A stretch of DNA of 64,000 nt from Candidatus Gastranaerophilales bacterium. GTDB taxonomy: Bacteria > Cyanobacteriota > Vampirovibrionia > Gastranaerophilales > Gastranaerophilaceae. Where the stretch lies: NCBI GenBank assembly GCA_944324395.1, contig CALUWC010000003.1:1-64000 (forward strand). The letters are read 5' to 3'. Within the stretch, counting starts at the first letter, position 1. Each line of letters starts with the position of its first letter. Under the pieces are notes generated by a model. That model was not told the DNA's origin, did no database searches, and worked only from the letters and a program-made list of their open reading frames with translations. Positions 37,079-47,500 of the stretch are shown one piece after another. The translations under genes and the position numbers were made by a program.

Positions 37079-38434
37079 ATGAACGAATATTTAAACCGAG
37101 TATTAAAACAAACAGAACAGAATAATTTAAATGAACCTGAATATCTTCAGGCAGTGAAAGAGGTTCTTACATCAATAGAGCCTGTAATAGAACAGCACAA
37201 AGAAATATATGAAAAAACAGCATTGCTTGAAAGAATGGTTGAGCCTGAAAGAATTATAACCTTTAGAGTTCCATGGGTAGATGATAACGGTCAGGTACAG
37301 GTAAACAGAGGTTACAGAGTTCAATTCAGCTCACTTATCGGACCTTATAAGGGCGGATTAAGATTTCACCCGAGTGTAAATCAGAGTATCATGAAATTTC
37401 TTGGCTTTGAACAGATTTTCAAAAATGCACTAACGGGATTGCCGATAGGCGGAGCTAAAGGCGGAAGTAATTTTGACCCTAAAGGCAAATCAGATAATGA
37501 AATTATGAGATTTTGCCAGAGTTTTATGACAGAATTATACCGTCATATTGGTGCTGATGTGGATGTTCCTGCAGGAGATATCGGTGTCGGAGGAAGAGAA
37601 ATAGGTTATCTTTTCGGGCAGTATAAGAGAATTCGAAATGCATACGAAGGCGGAGTTCTAACTGGTAAAGATATCTGCTATGGAGGTTCTTTAGCTAGAA
37701 AAGAAGCTACAGGCTACGGTTTGATATTTTTTATGAGAGAAATGTTAAAAGCACATAATGATTCACTTGACGGTAAAACGGTTATAATTTCAGGTTCCGG
37801 TAATGTTGCAATTTATGCAGCAGAAAAAGCTGCTGAAGCAGGTGCTAAAGTTGTTACAATGAGTGATTCTAACGGTTGTATTTATGCTCCTGACGGAATT
37901 GATTTAGACCTTGTAAAACAAATTAAAGAAGTTGAAAGAGGAAGAATTAAAGAGTATTTAAAAGTTCATCCCGAAGCTCAATATATCGAAGCTGTCAAAG
38001 GTGAAGATTCTCCTGTTTGGACAATTAAGGCTGATATTGCTCTTCCTTGTGCTACACAAAATGAAATCTCGCTAAATTCTGCCAAAATTCTTGTTAAAAA
38101 CGGTGTCAAAGCAGTTGGAGAAGGTGCTAATATGCCTTGTACAATAGATGCAACAAACTACTTTTTAGAAAATAATATTCTTGTAGCTCCGGCGAAAGCT
38201 GCCAATGCCGGCGGAGTTGCGACTTCAGCAATTGAAATGTCGCAAAATAGTATGAGATTTTATTATACCTTTGACGAAGTTGAAGAAAAGCTTGATAGAA
38301 TTATGGTGAATATTTTTAATGCCTGCAAACAAGCTGCAGATGAATACAACCACAGCGGAAACTACGTGATGGGAGCAAACATTGCATCATTCAAAAAGCT
38401 TGCAGATGCGATGAGTGCTCAGGGCATTGTTTAG
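37079..38434 (+). CDS. gdhA: Glutamate dehydrogenase (NADP-type hexameric)
   Basis: Interconverts 2-oxoglutarate plus ammonia and glutamate. The substrate site is in GPYKGGLRFHPSVNQSIMKF and LPIGGAKGGSNFDPKG (catalytic Lys). The dinucleotide-binding domain has IISGSGNVAIYAAEKAAEAG. The start at 37079 has AAGGAAG upstream and matches the family N-terminus. Length 451 is typical of the ~450-residue enzymes. It is single-gene, ending at a bidirectional terminator. Confidence 0.97.
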   Translation: MNEYLNRVLKQTEQNNLNEPEYLQAVKEVLTSIEPVIEQHKEIYEKTALLERMVEPERIITFRVPWVDDNGQVQVNRGYRVQFSSLIGPYKGGLRFHPSVNQSIMKFLGFEQIFKNALTGLPIGGAKGGSNFDPKGKSDNEIMRFCQSFMTELYRHIGADVDVPAGDIGVGGREIGYLFGQYKRIRNAYEGGVLTGKDICYGGSLARKEATGYGLIFFMREMLKAHNDSLDGKTVIISGSGNVAIYAAEKAAEAGAKVVTMSDSNGCIYAPDGIDLDLVKQIKEVERGRIKEYLKVHPEAQYIEAVKGEDSPVWTIKADIALPCATQNEISLNSAKILVKNGVKAVGEGANMPCTIDATNYFLENNILVAPAKAANAGGVATSAIEMSQNSMRFYYTFDEVEEKLDRIMVNIFNACKQAADEYNHSGNYVMGANIASFKKLADAMSAQGIV

Positions 38435-38454
38435 TTAGCAAATAAACTAACAGT

Positions 38455-38492
38455 AAAAAAGGCGGGGATTTGAAAATTAGTTCCTCGCCTTT
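38455..38492. terminator. Bidirectional terminator between gdhA and the adhesin
   Basis: AAAAAGGCGGGGA pairs with TCCTCGCCTTTTT across a 12-base loop with one G-T. T runs exist on both strands. Confidence 0.85.
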
Positions 38493-38513
38493 TTTAATTC
38501 TATGCCTTATATA

Positions 38514-41500
38514 TTATAAAGATTTAATTACTTTTCTTTGAGCCGGACCTTGAACTTTTTGATTGTCGTATTTATGTTCTTTGCCTAAAGCCCATCTAAA
38601 TCCTGCGGTCAGGACAATACCGGTTCTGCCGCCGTTTCTAATCATAGTTTGGAAGAATGCAGTGAATCTTTCCCCCCATGTTTTTTGAACACCAACTCCG
38701 TATTCAACATACGGTTTTGTTGACAATTGCGGTAATCTTACATCTTGAGCAATTACATCTGTTTTGTCCATAATGCTCCAAACCATATTTACACCCAAGT
38801 ATGGCTGCCAGCCGTTTTTCAGGTTAGCGATAAATTTAACACCCGGAGCAATTGTAATTGCATGTAACGGATCAGAATCAATTCTGACACCTGCTGCGTT
38901 TGTATAATCAAACGTATTAGCAAATGTATAACCTAAGAACAATGAAGGCTGAACGATAAATTTACCGTCTTTCATTTCCCAGTTATATCCTGTTTTGGAA
39001 GCAACACCTGCTGTAAGCATTGCAAAATGATCTGTTCCGTATTGAGTGAACGCATCACCAGCACTGGCACCTGCAGAAACTGTCAAACCGGTGAAGAAGT
39101 TCCCCTTGTACAATGTACCGGTTACACCTAAAGCTCCGCCTTGCTGGTTCATACTTACACCGTTAAATGACATATGAGAACCGTTGTAGCCGACGAATGT
39201 TGACAGAACACCTTTAAATCCATGTCCTATATCAACCAGATTAGAATCTCCGCCGTACATAGCTCCGTACGCTACATTTGAAACTCCAAGCCCGCCTCTT
39301 AAATTAACCTGTTCAAATGTCGTATACGGTTGAATCCACATAGCATTTGAAGTTTCAGGAAGATTGCTTCTTCTATATGCAGGGATATCATTTATTGCAT
39401 ACCGGTTAGAATTTTCTGCTGTTAATCTCATCATATAAGGATATTTTGTATATCTATCCATATGGTAGAAACCGGCATTTAAAGTCTGTAATTGAGTTAA
39501 ATAACCACCCAATTGAGTTGCAACAGGGGATGCCATAACAGCAGGGTTAACTGAACCAATATCAGGAGTTGAACCGCCTTGTCTTGCAAACAACAAGTTA
39601 CCATTATTATACGATACATCATACTTTTGAATTGGTCCCATAACAGTTGTTACACCTTGATCAAGAGCAACATGATTTGCTAAATCTCCATATGCAACTT
39701 GAACTGAAGTATTATTAAGCAAAGCATCACTTACCACATTCAAGCTATCCTGATCAAGGATTAAATTACCATTGCCATATACCCTGCCTGCACCGACCTT
39801 ATCCGCAATTTCATTTTTCAAATCAATATCAATATCCAAATCTACATCACCTAATAAGGTCAAACTGTCAAAGTATAGATTTTCAATACTTGCAGGACTT
39901 GGATCTGTTGAATAGCTACCATTACCAAGGTCAACTACAGATGTATTTTGTAAATTAATACCTGTTCCTGCAGCAAATTGAGCATCTGAAAGATTTCCTA
40001 ATGTTGCGCCTGCTGCCATTGCAAAAACACCTTCATTTACATTCAAGCTGCCGTTAAAATTATTATTTCCCCGGAATACCAATGCTCCTGATCCGTTTTT
40101 ATCAACAGTACCTGTACCGTTAATTTTAGATAATGAAGCATTGTTATCAGCATTAACAACCAATGTACCGTTTTGATTTATATTAGTTGTACCTGAAATA
40201 TATTTTGTATTATCTGAATTAAATATTACACTTCCGCTATTGATATTAGCAGTACCTGTGAAGTTAGAGTTATCACCGGTCAGAGTCATATCATTTGAAC
40301 CGTTTTTATTTAAAGTACCGCTTCCGCTGAAGGAACCTGTTGTAATATCACTACGGTTATTGGTAATAGTAACAGTATTACCACTGCCAATATTTGTATT
40401 ACCTAAAATGTATGTATCACTTGAGGAAGATTGAGTATAATTCATATCCCCATCCGCTATATTTAAATTACCGGTAAAGTCGTCGTTTTTACCTGACAAA
40501 TTTAAATCATTATTCCCTGATTTATTAACAGTACCGTTACCTGCAAGGCCGCTTGAAACTGAAACATCTTTATTAGCGGCAACAATATTAACAACTGTAT
40601 CTTCACCTGCTGCATAAATATCGTTTTTACCGTTTGCATCTCTGTTACCTGAAAAATCAGTATCAATAATTGTCATATCATCAGCGGTATAAATTGCACC
40701 ACCAAGACCGTTTGAAGTATTATTTGTTAATTCAGAATTGTTGATAATGAAAGATTCTGAATTTGTATTATTAATAACTCCGCCGTTTCCGCCTGAAGAA
40801 CTTGATGTAATATTTACATTATCTAAATTAACTGTAGAGCTTCCGTTATTTGCAATAACAACAGAGCCGCCATTATCAGAATGAGCATCCTGTATTGTCA
40901 AATCTTTAACCGTTAAAGCTGTATCATCCTGAGTAACTTCAAAGAATGACTTTGTATTATTACCGGAAATTACAGTATTTCCGTTAGCCTCGCCTTTTAC
41001 AATAAATGAACCTGATGCGGTTGTTCCTAAGCTTTTACCTATAGTATACGGATCAGGATCATCTGCATGGAATTGGAAACCTCTGTCACCACTCTGATTA
41101 TTCATTGCCTTTAATGAATTTTCATTAGTTGCTTTGATTGCGGTAAGAATAATATCCTGTCCGCCTTGAGCAATAGTTACGCGATATTCATAAGCGGAAG
41201 TTGCCCAAAAATCTAAACTATCATCATTATCTAATGTTAAATTACCGCCAAGAACATTAATATTATAGCTTTCTCCAAGACCGTTATCTGTTTTTTGATC
41301 ATTTAAGTTAATATCTTTCAGTTCCAATTCCAAAGCTCCGCCATTACCTCCCTTTGAAACTAATTTATCAGAGGTTCGAGTTGGTAGAGTCAAATCAACA
41401 TCAATTTTGATTTTGGAATCTGAAGTTGTTAAGTTGTCAAAAGTTGTAGTATGTGTACCGTTTTCAGTTAAGTCAATAACAGAATTCGTAATTGTATAAT

Positions 41501-44500
41501 TTCCGTTATATGTATAATCACTATCGGCAAGTTTAATTGTTGAACTGTCAAATGATACTTGATTTCCTGTATAATTTGCAAGATCACCTTCTAAAGTATA
41601 AGTACCTCCAGTTTGGGAATTGAAATTAATCTGAGCATTGCTTGCACCGTTACCAAAACCTACAACGGAATTTGGCCCAACTGTAAGATTGCTGTTAATA
41701 GCTGCTGTATAATCAAGAATTGCAGAATTATTAGCAATCATATTAAAATCAAATGCGTTTGTAGAATCACCAATAATATTCAAGGTTCCCTGATTAGCAT
41801 TAGCAGTAAATGAAGTTTCTACAGCATTATCATTGGCATCAAATGTTAATACAGCATCTCCACCTTTATTTAAAACACCTGAACCTGAAACGTTTGCTAA
41901 AGTATCTTCAATACCGTCAGCAACATTGTAATTTAATTTTGCACCTGAATTTATGTCTGTTTTGCCTGCGATATAAGATGTATTATTATCCTTTGTAAAT
42001 GTAACATTACCGCTGTTGATATTTAATGCACCTTCAAAACCACGATTGTCACCGCTTAAAGTAAGAGTACCCTCACCGTTTTTTATAACAGAACCGCTGC
42101 CTAAATCTCTTCCTTCTTCATCAATATATGCCGTCAGATTTGAAACATTTACACTGTCAGAAGTTGAATTACTAATATATAACTCAGCATCTTGAGCGAT
42201 TGCATAAGAATCTGCATTGATAAATTCATTGTCATTACCTGAGGTATAATAAGATAATCTGCCCTCACCTATCATTACAGAACCTGTGAATTGAGAATTA
42301 TTACCAACAAGGTTAAGATTTCCTCCGCCAAGTTTTGATAAAGTACCTTCGCCGGATATTGCGGTTAGGTTATCATCACTATCTGTGCCAACAGAATATT
42401 CTAATGTACCGCCATGTTCAATAACGGTATTTCCGCTTACATAATCGCCGTTGCCTGAGGTATATGCTAATGTACCGTTTTCAATAGTTGTTTTACCTGT
42501 AAAATTATTAGTACCTACAAGTTGAATTTTACCATCACCTGTTTTAACAAAGTATGCATCCTCGTCGCCTGTGATATTACCTATTGTTTGACCTGTAATG
42601 TCAGCATTTTCTGAATCCTTTGCAGCAACATCAGCAACTAAAGAAGCCTCAGATGCAATAGTTGTTGCTCCGCTGAAATATTTATTATCATTAGAATCAG
42701 CTTTATATGTCAAAGTTCCGGCATTAATTTTTGCTGAGCCTTTAAAATCGGAGTTATCTCCTGATAATACAAGTTCTCCGCCGCCTGATTTTTGAACTAT
42801 GGAACCTTCAACACCTGAGATATTTGAAGCTGTTTGTTTTGATGTATCACTTGAAGAATCTCTGCTTATATCAAATATCAAAGAAGTTCCTTCTGCAGTT
42901 AATTCTGTAGAACCTCCGAGATATTTATCAGTAGTTGAATCTGCAAGATAATATAAAGTACCGCTGTTGATTTGGGTTATACCGCCAAATCCGGAGTTAT
43001 CTCCGGCCAAATTCAACTGACCTGCTCCGTTTTTGAGAACAGTACCTGAGCCATTTTTACCTGCTGCCACATTTTGCAGAGTTTGAGTAACCACATTCTC
43101 AGAGTTGTCAATTGTCATATCTAAAACAGCATTTTTATTAACTTTAACTCCGCCTGTTACGAAGGTATCATCAGTACTGTCCGCTGTATAAGCTAATTTT
43201 CCCGCAGTAACATCAAGGGTACCGTTAAAACCTGAATTTGAGCCGTTCAAATTCAAAGTTCCGACTCCTGATTTTGCGAATGTTGTACCTTCTTCACCAG
43301 CAATACCGCTATTTATAAGACTTTCATTCTCTTTAGTAGTTACAAAATCAACATTTGCTGTTCCTGCAAGATAGATATCGTTTTGTTGTCCGTTTTTGTG
43401 TGTGTTGAGAACAGTTTCTCCGCTAACAGCATCTAAACCGAAAATTGAATCTTCAATCGTCATATCAGCAGATGTATAAATTGCACCGCCAAGTCCACCT
43501 GACTTGTTACCTGAAACGATTGCATATTTAATAGTCATACCTTCAGAAGTATTATAGATAGCACCTCCGTTTGCAGATGCCATGTTGCCTGAAATTACGG
43601 AAGTATCAATTGTAAATTCATTACTTTTAATATTTGCAATTACACCGCCATTTCCTGCCCGAACTTCATTGTTAACGAAATCAACATTTGTTAATTTAAC
43701 CGTTGCGTTTTGATTCTTTGCATAAATTGCAGAACCGTCCTGGATACCGCTTTTTTCATCAGCATACCTTTTTGCATCCTGTACGGATACATTAGACATT
43801 TCAAGATTGGTAGCATTAACAAGCTCAAACATAGAACCGTTAGTTTGTCCGTTAGGTGTAAAGTTACTGATATCGATTTCATAGCCGTCCTCGATTGTTC
43901 CATCCGGATTTTTAATTTGAATTTCTTTTGGAGCTGCAATTGATTCTCCTTTATACGTCCAGTTCCCCTTTTCATCTTTCTTCAGACTATCATCGTCTTT
44001 CAAAAGCTGCAGCGGTTTTAATTGACCTGACAGGATACTCTTTTCTTCATCTACCAGAGCTCCGACAACAGTGAAATTACCTTTGGCTGTTGTATCTAAA
44101 TCTCTATATATATTATAATTATTTTTATCTTTCTCATTATTGATTACAATAAAACTGAAGCCTCTGTTACCCTGATACTGGTTTAAATCTCTCAACGTAT
44201 CCGTACTTGAAACACCTTGCGGTTCAATTTCAATACTATCAGCTTCACGATTAGTTTGTGCTGATTTAACCCCGTATTCGTAAATATTAGTTGCCCAGCT
44301 CAATATTTCAGCATTATTCGTTTCTGCAACCTTCAAATTATTGTTTCCTTTGAATACTAGAATTTGCCCTTTGGATAAAGAACCGTCGCTTTCTGTGCGG
44401 AATATTCCGTTATCATCAGTTATAAACAATTTTGTTATATCTACAATTCCGCTGCCTGAATTTGCCGTAATCGTATCAGCATAAGGTCTAATATTATTCT

Positions 44501-47500
44501 TTTCATCTAAAACAAGATTAACATCAAGTCCCAGTCCTGAATGTGAACCGTCTTCAGCGTTATTAAAATTCAGTTCATTAAATATATAATTATCACCTGC
44601 AATTCTGTTAGACAAATCTAAAACAGAATTGTTAAAGGTATAGTTATTACTTGTAAAGTCGTATTCTTTAGCTCCTTCATCATGGCCTGTTATTGCAGTC
44701 CCTGGTAAAGACTCATACAAAGTTACATTTGAAGAATTGAATATGATGTTATCTTTTATTATATCTGTTCTGTTAGTCAGTGCATTTGTATGTAATATAT
44801 AATTTGCACTGCTAAATATAATATTATTTGCAGCAGTACCCTTTGAGGTTAACCAGTCTGTGTCAATATTATGGGTGGTTGATAACCCGTTACCGCTTAT
44901 AGAAAGCGTACCGCCGTTGAGTAAATCAACATTTGCAAAGTCTTTGTCAAAATATGTTCCGTTAGTATCGGTATATTCAAAAGTTGATGGGGAATCAGCA
45001 CCGTCATTTGCACCATTAACAGTAACGTGAGCATTTGCACCAAAGAATGAATTGTCGGCTGTTTTTTCAAAACTTACCGTACCGTTAAAAATGCTTAAAT
45101 TTCCGACAAATTCGCTATTGTCGTTAGCTCCGGTTAATGAAACCTTGCCCGTTCCGTCTTTGATAATAGTACCTGAGCCTGTTGTTGCACCTGCTAATCG
45201 TGAAGATATAGTTATATCATTTGTATTATTGATAATAAATGAACTATTGTCAGCTACAACAATATTACCGCTATTAATATTATGGTTATTCAAATTAACA
45301 ATAGTTCCTGAAGCAATGTTCAGTCCTACACTATCCAGAGCATAAGAATCATTACTATCACCGTTGATTGTCAATTCACCTGAATTTACATTAACGGTAG
45401 ATTTAGAAACAAGGTTGTCAAATATTACATTTCCTCTGGTATTAACAGCACCGCCCTGACCGGTAATGACATCAGCTACCGTCAAACTATGATTTGCTGC
45501 AGATGTTAAATTCAAGCTGCCGTTATTTGTAATAACAGAGTCTGTTGTATTTGAATTTTGCAATGTATAATCAGAATTTGATGTAATCGTAAGTTGGCCG
45601 CCCTGAGCATTATAGATATAATTTGCTGAATTATCGCTAAACACAGCATCTGTAACAGTTGCTGAACCGAGGTTATAAATTGCAGAACCGTTATCAGCTT
45701 CGTTATTAGTAAATGTAACATTGTCAAGAGTCAGGTTTTTGCTGTTTGTGTCGTTATAAACAGCACCGCCTAAGGTGGCACTGTTAGTATTAAATATCAC
45801 ATTATTAATATAAACAGTTCCTCCGTTTGCATAAATAGCCCCGCCGTTAACTGCCTTATTAGATGTTAATGTTGAACTTGCTAATGTCATTTCTCCGCCT
45901 GAAACAGATAATGCTCCGCCGTTTGAATTTGCTGCAGAGTTATTTTGCAAAGTTGAATTTGTTATATTAACTATAGAATTTGCATTTGTTTGATTAACAA
46001 CTGCTCCGCCTTTATCTGATGCGGCATTTTGAATAGTAATATCTTTGATATTCAAAGTCGTATTATTCACAACTTCAAACATTGATAATCCGGTAGTTTC
46101 ACCTTCTTTTTCATAACCGATAATAGTATCATCTCTATCTTGAGTACGTCCGTTAATATTCAAAGTGCCTTCACGAGTAGTATCAAGAGCCTGACTGATA
46201 TAATAATCTGTGCTGCTGCCAACAAGGTGGAAAGTTCTTTCACCATCTATAGTATGATTCAAATTATATAAAGTTTTAGCATCAGTATAATCTGTTGCGG
46301 TAAGTGTAAGTTTGTTACCTTCAGTTACTGTAACTGTATATTCATAAAGATTGGTTGTTAATGTATCTGTGAAATCAGTATTAGCGAAAGTCAAACCGCT
46401 CAATACATCATAAGTTTTTTCAGACCATGCACCTCTATCTGAATTCAAATTGAATACGTTGATGCTGTTCTCTGTCAATGCAACCTGAGCATTGCCTGAC
46501 TTTGCGGTGAGTTTATCAAATCCGTCAGTGAAATCAAAATCAAGTATAATATTATTAGTGCCTGTTGTTGTAAGATTTGCAATCGTTGTTGTTGTAATAT
46601 TTTCGTTTGCAAGGCTCAAGGTTGAATTATCAAGTGTGTAATTTCCGTTCAATATAACATTATTTTCACCGTTGCCGATATTTACTGAAGCAGTGTTGAA
46701 TGAAGTTGTGTTGCTTGCGGCATTGGCTAAATCAGAAGAAATATTATATGTTCCGTTCGTAAAGTTAATTCTGCCGTTTGAACTGTTATTATCAAACTTA
46801 AATGCAGATTGCCTATTGATATTATAGATATCATCTGTACTTGCTGAGTAGTTCAAAGTTGAACCGCCCGCAACATTAGAACTAAAAGCAAATGAGCCGT
46901 CAGAATTTTCTGCCTGCTCATCAGCATTAACTGTTAAAGTTCCTCCGTTAACATCTGCTGTTCCGGTAAAATTATCCATATTAACGGTTAAATTACCTGT
47001 ACCCTGCTTATCCAAAGTTCCGATACCTGACAAAGATGATATTTTTTCATCCCCACTCATATTTGTTGAATAAATCAGTTTAGAGTCTTTATTAGCAATA
47101 TTTACCCTGCCTGCAACAAATGAATTTGAATCGGATTTTGTGAATCCTAAATTTCCGCCGGAAATAAGAGTTTCACCTGTGAAACTTGAGTTATTGACTC
47201 CATCTGATACCGTAACTAATGAATCTTTTACTCCGGATATTTCTAATGTTGCACCATCAGAGCCTATTAAATTATTATTCAATGCAAATGCCTTCTTATC
47301 TTCAGTAGACTGATTAGCAACACCAAATGTGGCATTGTCAGCTATGGTAATAGAATTATAGAGCATTTTATCACTACTATCAGTGGCAGTATCGTCAGTA
47401 TTAGCTACAAATAGCAATTTCCCGCCATTAACAAATGTAGCAACATTATTATCACGTCCGGAACCCGCATACCAATCTCCGGTGATTTGTAATGTACCTT

